DNA from: Streptomyces cyanogenus | Lineage (GTDB): Bacteria > Actinomycetota > Actinomycetes > Streptomycetales > Streptomycetaceae | Direction: 5' to 3' | Assembly (NCBI RefSeq): GCF_017526105.1 | Contig: NZ_CP071839.1 | Location: 2,104,501-2,168,500, forward strand | DNA length: 64,000 nucleotides | In this document: positions 1 to 9,237 of the stretch, piece after piece | Numbering within the stretch: position 1 is the stretch's first letter | How the letters are laid out: each line of letters starts with the position of its first letter | Translations under genes and position numbers: made by a program | Notes under the pieces: model-generated | What the model saw: the letters and a program-made list of their open reading frames with translations, nothing else | Databases searched by the model: none | What the model was told of the DNA's origin: nothing

Positions 1-28
1 CGCACGTGTCCACTCACCGGAGGACCCC

Positions 29-1249
29 ATGCCCCTGTCCCGACGGACCCTCCTCGCATCGACCACGATGACAGCCCTGCCGTCGCGGGTGCCGCACCGC
101 GAGCACCTCCGCACCGGCTTCGAAAGACTCGCAGCCGCCGGCTACTCGGTACTCGGCGGCCAGCGCGTCGGCATCGTCACCAACCCCACCGGCATCACCA
201 CGGACGCCCGGCACGTCGTCGACGTCATGCACCAGGACCCCCGCGTCGAGCTGACGGCCGTCTTCGGCCCGGAGCACGGCTTCCGCGGCACCGCCCAGGC
301 CGGCGGTTCCGAGGGCCGCTACGACGACCCCGCCACCGGCCTCCCGGTGTACGACACGTACCTCAAGAGCGGCCGGCCGCTCGCCGACATCTTCACCGCC
401 TCCGGCGTCGACACCGTCGTCTTCGACATCCAGGACGTCGGCGCCCGCTTCTACACCTACATCTGGACCCTCTACGACTGCATGGAGGCGGCCCAGCTCG
501 CCGGCAGGCGCTTCGTCGTCCTGGACCGCCCCAACCCGGTGACCGGCCGCGAGGCCCTCGGCCCGGTCCTGCACAAGGAGTTCGCCACCTTCGTCGGCCG
601 CCAGCCGATCGCGCAGGCGCACGGGATGACCGTCGCGGAGCTGGCCCGCCTGTTCAACGGGGAGTTCCTGACCACGCCGGTCCCCCTGGAGACCGTACGC
701 ATGACGGGCTGGAGACGCTCCCGGTTCTACGACGCCTCCGGCCTGCCCTGGGTGCCGCCGAGCCCGAACATGCCCACCCCGGACACCGCGCTGGTGTACT
801 CCGGCACCTGCATGTTCGAGGGCACCAACCTCTCCGAGGGGCGCGGCACGACCCGGCCCTTCGAACTCCTCGGTGCCGAGGGCGTCGACGGGCGCTGGGC
901 CGCCGCCGCGAACGAACTGGGGCTCCCGGGCGTGCGGTTCCGGGAGGCGTACTTCACGCCCACGTTCTCCAAGTTCCAGGGCAGGACCGTCGGCGGGGTG
1001 CAGATCCACCTGACCGACCGGGCCGCCTACGACCCCGTGCGCACCGGGATCGCGCTGCTGGTGACGGCCCGGAAGGTGTGGAGCGGCTTCGCCTGGCGGT
1101 CCGACAACTGGATCGACAAGCTCACCGGCTCCGCCAGGGTGCGCACGATGATCGACGCGGGCGCCGGCACGGACGAGGTCACGGGCGCCTGGCAGGAGGA
1201 GCTCGCCGCGTTCCGGCGGATTCGAAAGGAATATCTCCTCTACGAGTGA
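29..1249 (+). CDS. NamZ/DUF1343 family exo-beta-N-acetylmuramidase
   Basis: A 406-residue protein of the DUF1343/NamZ family (GH171). Characterised members remove terminal N-acetylmuramic acid from peptidoglycan fragments during cell-wall recycling. Visible family marks are RVGIVTNPTG near residue 46 and GPEHGFRG at residues 80-87, which holds a conserved acidic residue. The N-terminus MPLSRRTLLAS has an Arg-Arg pair like a Tat signal, but the hydrophobic stretch after it is short, so export is uncertain. The ATG has a GGAGG ribosome site 5-8 bases upstream. The gene lies at the window edge, so upstream operon partners cannot be seen. The family is clear; the exact substrate is inferred. Confidence 0.88.
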   Translation: MPLSRRTLLASTTMTALPSRVPHREHLRTGFERLAAAGYSVLGGQRVGIVTNPTGITTDARHVVDVMHQDPRVELTAVFGPEHGFRGTAQAGGSEGRYDDPATGLPVYDTYLKSGRPLADIFTASGVDTVVFDIQDVGARFYTYIWTLYDCMEAAQLAGRRFVVLDRPNPVTGREALGPVLHKEFATFVGRQPIAQAHGMTVAELARLFNGEFLTTPVPLETVRMTGWRRSRFYDASGLPWVPPSPNMPTPDTALVYSGTCMFEGTNLSEGRGTTRPFELLGAEGVDGRWAAAANELGLPGVRFREAYFTPTFSKFQGRTVGGVQIHLTDRAAYDPVRTGIALLVTARKVWSGFAWRSDNWIDKLTGSARVRTMIDAGAGTDEVTGAWQEELAAFRRIRKEYLLYE

Positions 1250-1342
1250 GTCGCGCGGTATGGCCAATCCCGCGTCCGCGCAGGACGATACGCGCGAAGC
1301 GCACCGTTTCGCACCGTGACTCGGGGGCCGAGGGAGCCTGGT

Positions 1343-2644
1343 ATGGCGGATGCTGGGATGAGCGTGACTCCCTACTGGGAGCTGACCTTCGACGCGGACG
1401 GGGACCCGGACGGCCCCGAACGCGACCGGCTGCTGGCGCAGGTCGCGGAGCACGGCGTCCGCGACCTGATCGTCTTCTCGCACGGCTGGAACAACGACCG
1501 TTCGGGCGCGACCGCCCTGTACCGCCGTTTCTTCGCCCCGATCCCGAAGCTGGCCCCGAAGGCGCGGCTCGGGTACGTCGGCGTGATCTGGCCGTCGATG
1601 CGGTTCAGCGACGAACCGATCCCGGACTTCCCGAGGTCCGTGGCGGCCGTGGAGGCGGAGGCGGCACCGCGCCCGGCACTGGACAAGGACACCCGGCGCG
1701 CCCTGCTGGAGACCTTTCCGGGCCGGGCGCCCGTGCTGGACCAGCTGGCCCGGATGCTGGACGAACGGCCCGGCGGCGCTCAGGGGCTGACCGAGTTCGG
1801 ACGGCTGGTGCGGCTGCTGCTGGACCCGGACGGACGGCCGGACGTGGCCGACACGGACGAGGAGGGCGAACCGGCCATGTTCGGCGGGGATCCGGTGACC
1901 GTGTGCGAGCAGTTCGCCGAGGCCCTGGCCGCGCTGGGACCGGAGGGCGGCGGGGCGGGATTCAGCCTGCCGAATCCCTGGGACGGAGCGAAGGAGCTGC
2001 TGCGGCAGGCGACGTACTACCGGATGAAACGGCGGGCCGGGACGGTCGGCGAGCGGGGGCTCGGGCCGGTCCTCGGGCAGCTGGCCGGGGTGGCGCCGGG
2101 GGTGCGGGTGCACCTGGCCGGGCACAGCTTCGGCGGCCGGCTGGTGGCATTCGCGCTGCGCGGGCTGCCCGCGGGCGTGAGCACGGTGAAGTCGGTGACC
2201 CTGTTCCAGGGGGCCTTCTCGCACTACGCGTTCGCGGACCGGCTGCCGCACGCCCCGGACCGGTCCGGGGCGCTCAAGGGCCGGCAGCGGTACGTCGACG
2301 GACCGCTGGTGTGCTGCTACTCGCACTTCGACGCGGCCCTCGGCACGTTCTACCCGCTGGCCTCCCGGCTCGCCGGGGACGACCGCGCGTGCGCGGGCAG
2401 CGAGATCGCGGCCGTGCTCGGGCCGCGCTGGGGGGCCATGGGGCACGACGGGGTGCAGGCCGTGCCGGACACCGCCCGGCTGGACCTGGCGGCGGCCCTC
2501 GGCGGCGCGCTGCCCGCGTCCGGCTGTGTGAACGTGGACGCGGCGGCCGTCGTCCGACGCGGAGGCGCGCCGTCCGGGGCACACGGCGACATCGTGCACC
2601 CCGAACTGGCGCGGCTGGTCCTGGCGGCGGGCGGGATCACCTGA
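1343..2644 (+). CDS. Alpha/beta-hydrolase-like protein
   Basis: A 433-residue protein with two alpha/beta-hydrolase features: SHGWNND near residue 41, the oxyanion-side HG turn, and HLAGHSFGG near residue 260, a GxSxG nucleophile elbow. No signal peptide is seen, so it is probably cytosolic. Its length exceeds a minimal hydrolase, with an inserted acidic region at about residues 100-200. The ATG at 1343 is preferred because AGGGAG lies 6 bases upstream; an in-frame GTG at 1316 is possible. It faces the penicillin acylase gene convergently across a tandem repeat and a strong hairpin. The substrate is unknown. Confidence 0.75.
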   Translation: MADAGMSVTPYWELTFDADGDPDGPERDRLLAQVAEHGVRDLIVFSHGWNNDRSGATALYRRFFAPIPKLAPKARLGYVGVIWPSMRFSDEPIPDFPRSVAAVEAEAAPRPALDKDTRRALLETFPGRAPVLDQLARMLDERPGGAQGLTEFGRLVRLLLDPDGRPDVADTDEEGEPAMFGGDPVTVCEQFAEALAALGPEGGGAGFSLPNPWDGAKELLRQATYYRMKRRAGTVGERGLGPVLGQLAGVAPGVRVHLAGHSFGGRLVAFALRGLPAGVSTVKSVTLFQGAFSHYAFADRLPHAPDRSGALKGRQRYVDGPLVCCYSHFDAALGTFYPLASRLAGDDRACAGSEIAAVLGPRWGAMGHDGVQAVPDTARLDLAAALGGALPASGCVNVDAAAVVRRGGAPSGAHGDIVHPELARLVLAAGGIT

Positions 2645-2660
2645 CGCGCGGTCAACGGCA

Positions 2661-2744
2661 GTTGGTCTACCCGCGTTGGCCCACCGGTGTTGGCCTACCG
2701 GTGTTGGCCTACCGGTGTTGGCCTACCGGTGTTGGCCTTCCGGT
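2661..2744. repeat. Six tandem copies of a 14-bp repeat
   Basis: Six head-to-tail copies of a 14-mer lie in the convergent intergenic region. The unit GTTGGCCTACCGGT is perfect in three copies (2689-2702, 2703-2716, 2717-2730), with variants at 2661-2674, 2675-2688 and 2731-2744. It starts 17 bases after the hydrolase stop. The period is not a multiple of three. Its GTTGGC core recurs in the hairpin at 2801-2844. Confidence 0.92.
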
Positions 2745-2800
2745 CGACAGCCAACACACGTTGACCTCCCGGCGTCGACCTCGGCGGTGAACCGGCGTTG

Positions 2801-2844
2801 GCCAACGGGCGTCGGCCCACAGCTGTTTGCCGACGCCCGTTGGC
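2801..2844. terminator. Bidirectional terminator hairpin
   Basis: A perfect 16-bp inverted repeat (GCCAACGGGCGTCGGC at 2801-2816, its complement at 2829-2844) with a 12-base loop. It lies between convergent genes, 11 bases past the acylase stop. There is no long T tract, as is usual for Streptomyces terminators. Confidence 0.8.
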
Positions 2845-2854
2845 ACGCCCGTGC

Positions 2855-5644
2855 TCACCGGTGGGACGTGTACTCCACGACCTGCTGGAACGTCGGTCGG
2901 TTCTGCCAGCCGATCTTGCCGTGCTTGATGCCGCCCAGGGTGCGCTGGACGATCGAGTCGGCGCACCACTGGTCGCCTGCCGAGCACTGTTCGTCGCCCG
3001 GGTAGACCTGCGCGGCGGTCAGTCCGGCCGCCTGCTTCAGGGTGCCGATCAGGATGTCCCGGCAGGCGGTGAGGCTCCCGTCGCCGCAGTACTTCCGGGC
3101 GAGCGGCCCCTGGACGGACTCGCCGAGCACCGACCGGATGTCCTTGTCGACGTAGCTCCACCAGCCGTACTGGAAGGCGCTGCCGGCGTGCGAGCCGGTC
3201 GGGCCGTGGCCGGCGGACGGCGCCTCGTCGACCGGCAGGTTGTTGGTGATCGCGGTGTACAGGCCGTCGCCGAGCCCCGGCTGGAACTCCGCCTTGACCA
3301 GCAGCGGCCACCAGGCGTCCAGGATGCGGATCGCGTCGGCGTAGGCGTAGGTCTTCGAACCGGCCGACGTCTCCGTGCGCTTGGCGCCCGCGGTCACCCA
3401 TGCCCGGAGCCGGCCCACCGCCGCGGCGGCCGTGGAGTCGGTCACCGGCGAGGAGTCGACCACCTTGAGCAGCTTCGGCAGCACGTCCTCGGCGCGCAGG
3501 TCGGCGAGACCCGCGTCCGCCATGGCCTGCACGAGCTTGGTACGGGTCACCCCGCCCGCCGCGACCAGCTTCTTGACCCGGTCGTCCAGCAGGTTCCCGC
3601 GGTGGACCGAGCCGTCGCCCCAGGACGCGGTCGTGTAGTCCTCGGCCTGCTTGTTGTTCCAGGAGACGTAGTAGTCCTGGTCGACGGAGTTGGGGTGCGC
3701 GGAGGCCGGGGTGTAGTCGGCGGTGTTGGTGGCCGGGTCCCAGTTCCGCCACTCGTACGCCGGCTGCGCCCACACGGGGAACTCGGTGTCGACCCCGCCG
3801 GCCCGGACCGGGTTGTCACCGCTGTTGTAGTAGGCGGTGTGCCGGGAGTCGGCGTAGAACCAGTTGAAGGTGTAGTTGATGTGCTGCGCCGCGCTCTGGA
3901 AGTCCTCCGGGCCCTTGACGTAGTCGGGGTCGTTCAGCATCTGGAAGCCGATGATCGAGTCGGCCTCGTGCAGGTAGGAGGAGCGCAGGGTGGTGTAGGC
4001 GACCTTCTTGCCGCCGACGGTCGCCCGGTACTCCACCGGCCCGTACCTGGTCCGCCACACGCGCATGGTGTACGACCCCTCGGCGGTGCCGTCGGCGGTG
4101 GTCGGCTTCCAGGCGTTCTTCTGCTCGATCTTCTCCATCGCCGTGCAGGTGCCGTGGTACAGGTAGTGGTAGTCGTCCTGGCACAGCTCGACCGCGTAGG
4201 TGTCGATGATGTCCTGGCCGGACGTGGTGGCGCTCCAGGAGTAGTCCTGGCCGCGGCCGAGTTCGACGTACATGCTCAGGCCCGCGAAGGAGGCTCCGCG
4301 GGCGCTGATGCCGGGGCCCTGGATCTCCTGGAGCATGAGCAGCTGCGGGGCGAAGTAGCCGGTCTGCGGTCCGAAGACGGCGATCGGGTGGCCGCTCGCG
4401 GTGTACTTGCCGCTCACCACGAGGGCGTTGGACATGCCGCGTCGCGCGGAGCCGAGGGCGGTCTTCGCGGCGGTGGCGGCGGCGCTCCTCGCGGCCGCGC
4501 TGCCGGCGCTGCCGGTGCGGTCGTGGACGAGCGGTTCCTCGGTGACCGAGCCGGCGTCGGGCAGGGCCTCGCCCTGGGCGTCGGCGGGTCTGGCGCCGTA
4601 GGGGAAGCTCTCGCCGTTGTGGACGGTGAGCACCGCCTCGGGGTCGTTGCGTTCGCGGAAGGACTCCCAGACCCGGGTGCCCTCCTCGACTCCGTACTCG
4701 GCCTGGGCGGCCAGCAGTGAGAGGGCGTTGTTCACCTCCCCGCCCCCGCCGGAGCCGAACAGCGAGCCGATCACGGAGGCCAGCGCCACCAGGTCGGTGA
4801 CCTTGAAGTGTTCTATGGTGCCGGCGTTGGTGATCGAGTCCTTGTGGCCGGTCAGGACGTACTCGCCGGGGAAGTAGCGGCCGCGGTCGGAGGCGTCGAT
4901 GTAGGCGTTGACGCCGTCGATGTAGGCCTTGACGTCGGCGAGGGCCTGCTGGCCACGGGCGCCGGCCTTGGCGACCGCGTTGTCGATCTGCGCCTGGAGG
5001 TCGGCCTCGGTGTAGGGGGCGCTGCGGTAGAACTGCTGCTCCAGGCCCTGGTTGGCGGGGGCGCCGCCGGCGAAGGAGGTCAGCCGGCCGCGGCCCACGT
5101 GCCGGAAGACGTCCATCAGCCACAGCCGGTCCTCGGCGGCCGCGAATCCGGCGCCGAACTCGGTGCCGTAGCGGGTGGTTCCTGTGATGTGCGGCACACC
5201 GGTCTTCTTGTCGCGGACGATCGTCACGTCACCGCGGCCGGCCGGCTTCTCGGTGGAGGCGACCTGGTCGGCGGGGACGCCGAACGAGGAGTCGTTGAAG
5301 AAGGAGTTGATCGTGGCGTCGGTCAGGCCCTTGTAGCCGGTGGCCAGGTTGGCGTAGGGGCCGAGCTGGTCCTCGGCGTGCGCGGGCTGGGTGCCGAAGG
5401 CCTGGTTGAGCAGGATCTGGGCGAGCGTCGCGTTGCCGTTCTCGCCGGGCGGCAGGATGTCGGAACACTGGCCGCCGCAGTAGTCGTTGGCGGCCGTGGC
5501 GCCGGGCGCCGCCACCGCGGCCCGGGTGAGCGGGGAGAGAAGACCGGCGACGAGGACGCATACCGACGCGGTCTTCAGGAACCCGGGGAGACGGCGGGAC
5601 GTTCTCTGTCTGTCAAGGGTGATACGTGGGGTTCGCCGTGGCAT
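2855..5644 (-). CDS. Secreted penicillin acylase family protein (Ntn amidohydrolase)
   Basis: A 929-residue precursor of the penicillin/aculeacin acylase family, secreted N-terminal nucleophile amidases that cut acyl chains from beta-lactams, lipopeptides or acyl-homoserine lactones. The start at 5644 has AGGAG 6 bases upstream. A signal peptide runs to about residue 45 (hydrophobic VCVLVAGLLSPLTRAAVAA). The alpha region holds GVPHITGTTRYGTEFGAGFA near residue 150. The beta subunit begins at GMSNALVVSG; Ser at about residue 405 is the predicted self-cleavage nucleophile, preceded by an Ala-rich spacer. The C-terminus has paired Cys residues. Start, cleavage site and family are well supported; the substrate is not. 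Confidence 0.9.
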   Translation of the reverse strand: MPRRTPRITLDRQRTSRRLPGFLKTASVCVLVAGLLSPLTRAAVAAPGATAANDYCGGQCSDILPPGENGNATLAQILLNQAFGTQPAHAEDQLGPYANLATGYKGLTDATINSFFNDSSFGVPADQVASTEKPAGRGDVTIVRDKKTGVPHITGTTRYGTEFGAGFAAAEDRLWLMDVFRHVGRGRLTSFAGGAPANQGLEQQFYRSAPYTEADLQAQIDNAVAKAGARGQQALADVKAYIDGVNAYIDASDRGRYFPGEYVLTGHKDSITNAGTIEHFKVTDLVALASVIGSLFGSGGGGEVNNALSLLAAQAEYGVEEGTRVWESFRERNDPEAVLTVHNGESFPYGARPADAQGEALPDAGSVTEEPLVHDRTGSAGSAAARSAAATAAKTALGSARRGMSNALVVSGKYTASGHPIAVFGPQTGYFAPQLLMLQEIQGPGISARGASFAGLSMYVELGRGQDYSWSATTSGQDIIDTYAVELCQDDYHYLYHGTCTAMEKIEQKNAWKPTTADGTAEGSYTMRVWRTRYGPVEYRATVGGKKVAYTTLRSSYLHEADSIIGFQMLNDPDYVKGPEDFQSAAQHINYTFNWFYADSRHTAYYNSGDNPVRAGGVDTEFPVWAQPAYEWRNWDPATNTADYTPASAHPNSVDQDYYVSWNNKQAEDYTTASWGDGSVHRGNLLDDRVKKLVAAGGVTRTKLVQAMADAGLADLRAEDVLPKLLKVVDSSPVTDSTAAAAVGRLRAWVTAGAKRTETSAGSKTYAYADAIRILDAWWPLLVKAEFQPGLGDGLYTAITNNLPVDEAPSAGHGPTGSHAGSAFQYGWWSYVDKDIRSVLGESVQGPLARKYCGDGSLTACRDILIGTLKQAAGLTAAQVYPGDEQCSAGDQWCADSIVQRTLGGIKHGKIGWQNRPTFQQVVEYTSHR

Positions 5645-5851
5645 GGCAGCTCCTAGCGACAGGGGTGACCGGACGTTACCGCCGGTATCCCCCCGTTCAA
5701 AGATGAACATGCGTCACGTTCCGGAGTCCGCAAGGAGATCTGGAGAAGAGATGGAGCCGAATCGCCTGTCGATACGTCTATTCGGCGACGTCCGCGCGAC
5801 GACGCCGAGGTGACCGAAGTACAGGTGCAGGTGTGACGGAGGTGCAGGGCG

Positions 5852-6454
5852 ATGGCCGGTTTCCGGAGTCTGGCAAGACAGGTACGCGATCCGCACTGTG
5901 ATCTGGCACTGCGGCGGTACTCGCTGCGCAAGTGCCTGGAGAAGTTCGCCCCTTACGGGCATCGGGCGACCTGGGACCACCTGTGCTCGCGGGCGGGTTT
6001 CGGTCCCGAGGACCGCTCCCCCGATCCGGCGCGGCTCGTGGCCGCACTGGAGGAGCTGGAGGAGGCTCGTGACGTCTGGCTCGCCTACGAGACCGACTTC
6101 ACCGAGCGACGCAGGAAGGAGAAGCACGACGGGCTGCGCCGGCCGGGCAGTGTGGACGACTGGCACCGGCTGACCTGGGGCGGGTTCGGGGTCGCCTGGT
6201 GCGACGACCCGCGGGTGCATCCCGAGGAGCCGCTGGCGGAGGTGCTGCGCCGGCTGATCGCGGCGCTGGAGCGGGAGCCGGGTTCGTCGTGCCCGGTCTG
6301 CGGCGGGGAACGGCTGGTCTGGAAGCACGGCCTGGACCACGAGCCGTCGTCCGGCCCGGTCTGCACGGACTGCGGGATCCTGGTGCCGCGGCCCGTCCTC
6401 AGCGCGCGGGCCCTCGAGTACGCCCGGCGGGAACGGCTGTTGATGTCGGCCTGA
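5852..6454 (+). CDS. Zinc-ribbon protein of unknown function
   Basis: A 200-residue cytosolic protein, unrecognised as a whole. Residues 1-130 are helical, Trp- and charge-rich (for example DDWHRLTWGGFGVAWCDD). Residues about 145-175 form a zinc ribbon with two Cys pairs, CPVCGG and CTDCG, spaced about 27 residues apart. Such ribbons bind nucleic acid or protein; none is assigned here. It stands alone between the acylase promoter region and the BKACE-like gene, with GGAGG about 11 bases before the ATG. Confidence 0.7.
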   Translation: MAGFRSLARQVRDPHCDLALRRYSLRKCLEKFAPYGHRATWDHLCSRAGFGPEDRSPDPARLVAALEELEEARDVWLAYETDFTERRRKEKHDGLRRPGSVDDWHRLTWGGFGVAWCDDPRVHPEEPLAEVLRRLIAALEREPGSSCPVCGGERLVWKHGLDHEPSSGPVCTDCGILVPRPVLSARALEYARRERLLMSA

Positions 6455-6585
6455 GCGGTGCAGGTGTCACCGGATGCGGCCCGAGCGGCGGGCCGGTACC
6501 GGTACCGGGGGGTGCGCAGGGGATGCCGCGCCCCCTTTCGCGAAGCCCGGGGGCCGTTGTCGGTGGTGACTGGCACCATCGGATC

Positions 6586-7314
6586 ATGGTGCAGGTGTGT
6601 CTGAACGGGTGCCGCTCGGCCGCCGACGGCGCGGGCGTCCCGATGTCCCCCGAGGATCTGGCGCGTTCGGCCGCCGAAGCGGTGGCGGCCGGGGCCACCT
6701 CCGTGCATGTCCATCCGAAGTCGCCGTGCGGGCGGGACAGTCTCTCCGCGCGCGTCCTCGGCCCGGCGCTGGAGGCGATACGGGCGCGGGTGGAGGTGCC
6801 GGTCGGCGTGACCACCGGTGCCTGGGCCGAGCCCGACCCGGCGGCCCGGCTCGACCGGGTGCGCGCCTGGTCGGTGCTGCCCGACTTCGCCTCCGTCAAC
6901 TGGCACGAGCCGGGCGCCGAGGAGGTCGCCGAGGAGCTGCTCGCCAGGGGTGTGGCCGTGGAGGCGGGCATCTGGTCGGGCACCGGGGCAGCGGGGCGCT
7001 TCGCGGGCTCGCCGCTCGGGCCGAGGGTGCTGCGCGTGCTGGCCGAGGTGACCGACCCGGACCCGGCGACCGCCGAGGCGTCGGCGCGGGCGCTGCTGGC
7101 GGAGCTGGGCCCGGCACACGGCCGGCCGGTGCTGCTGCACGGCGAGGAGGGCGGCACCTGGCCGGTGCTCCGGCTGGCGGGCCGGCTGGGCCTGGCCACC
7201 CGGATCGGCCTGGAGGACACCCTGCTGCTGCCGGACGGCCGACGGGCCGCGTCCAACGCTCAGCTGGTGCGGGAGGCGTTCGCCCAGTACGGGTGGTCCC
7301 GGCGCTCCTCGTAG
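6586..7314 (+). CDS. BKACE-like (DUF849) beta-keto acid cleavage enzyme
   Basis: A 242-residue TIM-barrel protein of the BKACE/DUF849 family, Zn-dependent enzymes that condense beta-keto acids with acetyl-CoA. The N-terminal strand VQVCLNGCRS and the metal-binding His pair in TSVHVHPKS near residue 45 fit the family, as does VNWHEPG near residue 105 and the late GLEDT turn. It is shorter than the usual 270-310 residues, so substrate range is open. The ATG at 6586 has a poor ribosome site. Its last 55 bases overlap the 3' end of the convergent gene. Confidence 0.75.
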   Translation: MVQVCLNGCRSAADGAGVPMSPEDLARSAAEAVAAGATSVHVHPKSPCGRDSLSARVLGPALEAIRARVEVPVGVTTGAWAEPDPAARLDRVRAWSVLPDFASVNWHEPGAEEVAEELLARGVAVEAGIWSGTGAAGRFAGSPLGPRVLRVLAEVTDPDPATAEASARALLAELGPAHGRPVLLHGEEGGTWPVLRLAGRLGLATRIGLEDTLLLPDGRRAASNAQLVREAFAQYGWSRRSS

Positions 7315-7994
7315 GGCAGGGCCAGGATCTCGCAGCGGGCGGCCAGGTCGCGCTCGCCCAGGGCGTGCAGGCGGGCGGCGCCCGGGCCGGACAGCCAGGC
7401 GCGCAGCGCGGCGACGCCTGCCTCCGCGCCGTCCCCGTACCACCAGGAGAAGGGGGAGTCGTCGTGGATCAGGTGGTACAGCCAGGTGTCGGCGCAGTCC
7501 ACCAGGTGTGCGTCGGCGACGGGACCGCGGCCCCAGCCGTCCAGGAAGGGGGTGACGGTCCGGGCGACCGTGACGCACGTGTCGAATATCTCGTCGATGC
7601 CGGTCGGCGGGGTGGGCAGCGTCAGGGCGTGCTGCCACCAGGCGTGCAGGAAGGCGTCGATCGCGGCGGCCTGCTGCGGGGGCCAGGACCGCCAGTCCAC
7701 CCGGGACAGCCCGATCGATCCCAAGCCGATGGTCCCGAGGGCGCCGTCCGCCAGCGCCCGCGCGGCCTGCGGGAGCAGACGGCGCATCGCGCTCTCGTGG
7801 TCGTCGAAGTGGTCGGGCACCTCGAAGAGGTAGTACTTCACGACGTCCAGGGGCACGCGCACGTGCGGGGTGCGCAGATACGCGGTCTCCTCGGGCGCGT
7901 GGCAGTAGCCGCAGCCGGTCTCGTGCGGGTTCGCGAAGCCGTCGAAGACGGTGTCGATGTCCGCCAGGGCGGCGGCAAGAGCGGTGGAGGACAA
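7260..7994 (-). CDS. Conserved hypothetical protein
   Basis: A 244-residue soluble protein with no recognised domain. It is rich in Trp, Asp and His (for example DDSPFSWWYGDG, VDWRSWPPQQ) and has a CGYCHAPEE Cys pair near residue 28. It has the composition of a folded globular protein and a single-copy look. It is divergent from the RNA ligase gene (144-base shared promoter region) and its 3' end overlaps the BKACE-like gene by 55 bases on the opposite strand, so the two messages could form an RNA duplex. Confidence 0.7.
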   Translation of the reverse strand: MSSTALAAALADIDTVFDGFANPHETGCGYCHAPEETAYLRTPHVRVPLDVVKYYLFEVPDHFDDHESAMRRLLPQAARALADGALGTIGLGSIGLSRVDWRSWPPQQAAAIDAFLHAWWQHALTLPTPPTGIDEIFDTCVTVARTVTPFLDGWGRGPVADAHLVDCADTWLYHLIHDDSPFSWWYGDGAEAGVAALRAWLSGPGAARLHALGERDLAARCEILALPYEERRDHPYWANASRTS

Positions 7995-8138
7995 GGGAGC
8001 GGTCCCGTCGTGACTCCGTGCGCAGCGTCACCGCCCGCCGAAGATCGCGACATTAGCAGACCGAAATCGGCTCGCTCCACCCCTTTCACGTCCGGACAGT
8101 GGGACGCGATGAAACCGAACTGGTGAACGGGGAGTTCC

Positions 8139-9206
8139 ATGTCCACACTGCGGGTCACCGCCGAAGTGCTGACCGTCCACGAGCATCCGAACGCCGACGC
8201 GCTGGAGCTGGCCCAGGTGGGCCTGTACCGGGCCGTCGTCGCCAAGGGCGCGTACCGCACCGGCGAGGCCGCCGTCTACATCCCCGAGCAGGCGGTCCTG
8301 CCGGCCGGGCTGATCGAGGAGCTGGGACTGACCGGGCGGCTGGCGGGCGGCGAGTCCAACCGGGTCAAGGCGGTGCGGCTGCGCGGTGAGCTGTCGCAGG
8401 GCCTCGTGTGCCGGCCGAAGGCGCTCGCGGACGTCGACCTCGCGCGGGCGGCCGCGGAGGGGACCGACTTCGCCGAGCGGCTGGGCATCACCAAGTGGGT
8501 GCCGCCGGTTCCGCCGACGATGAACGGGGACGTGGAACCGGCACCGGACCTGCTGCCCTGGGTCGACATCGAGAACATCCAGCGCTACCCGGACATCTTC
8601 ACGCCGGGCGAACCGGTCGTCCTCACGGAGAAGCTGCACGGTTCGGCCTGCCTGCTGACGTATGTCGCCGGCGAGGGGCGCGTGTACGTCTCCTCCAAGG
8701 GCTTCGGCGCCAAGTCCCTGGCGCTGAGGGAGGATCCACGGAACCTGTACTGGCGGGCGGTGCGCGGGCACGGCGTCGCCGAGGCCGCGGCGCGGCTCTG
8801 CGAGCGGCTCGGTGCCCGGCGGGTCGGCATCTTCGGGGAGGTGTACGGCGCGGGCGTGCAGGACCTGTCGTACGGCGCGGACGGGCGGCGGGACACGCTG
8901 GGGTACGCGGCGTTCGACGTCTCCGCGGAGGTGGACGGGGCGGTGCGGTGGCTCGACGCGGCCGAACTGCTGGAGGGCGAACTGCCGTTGGCGCCTCGGC
9001 TGTACTGCGGGCCGTACGCCGTCGAGCGGGTGCTGGAGTTCACCAGCGGGCGGGAGACGGTGTCCGGGCGGGGGCTGCATCTGCGGGAGGGCGTGGTGAT
9101 ACGGCCCGCGGTGGAGCGGTACAGCGCGGTGACGGGGGGCCGGGCGATCGCCAAGGCGGTGAGCCCGGCGTACCTGACGCGCAAGGGGGGCACCGAGTAC
9201 GAGTAG
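8139..9206 (+). CDS. ATP-dependent RNA ligase, DraRnl (Rnl5) type
   Basis: A 355-residue protein that looks like the Deinococcus DraRnl clade, which seals nicks with 3'-OH/5'-phosphate ends, often in duplexes with RNA 3'-OH strands. An OB-like module fills residues 1-130 (LTVHEHPNADALELAQVG). The nucleotidyltransferase follows with motif I TEKLHGSA (Lys165 the predicted AMP site), motif III VGIFGEVYG, motif IIIa YAAFDV, motif IV REGVVIRP and motif V AKAVSP. All ligase motifs are present. GGGGAG lies 6 bases before the ATG. No kinase, RtcB or toxin partner is adjacent, so its RNA repair role is inferred. Confidence 0.85.
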   Translation: MSTLRVTAEVLTVHEHPNADALELAQVGLYRAVVAKGAYRTGEAAVYIPEQAVLPAGLIEELGLTGRLAGGESNRVKAVRLRGELSQGLVCRPKALADVDLARAAAEGTDFAERLGITKWVPPVPPTMNGDVEPAPDLLPWVDIENIQRYPDIFTPGEPVVLTEKLHGSACLLTYVAGEGRVYVSSKGFGAKSLALREDPRNLYWRAVRGHGVAEAAARLCERLGARRVGIFGEVYGAGVQDLSYGADGRRDTLGYAAFDVSAEVDGAVRWLDAAELLEGELPLAPRLYCGPYAVERVLEFTSGRETVSGRGLHLREGVVIRPAVERYSAVTGGRAIAKAVSPAYLTRKGGTEYE

Positions 9207-9237
9207 GCCACCGGCCGACCTGTGCGGCGGCTCGGCG

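Noticed and set aside
14..2599. Large 861-residue minus-strand frame
   Set aside because: It is the opposite-strand shadow of the NamZ and hydrolase genes; composition is Arg/Pro-rich with no domain.
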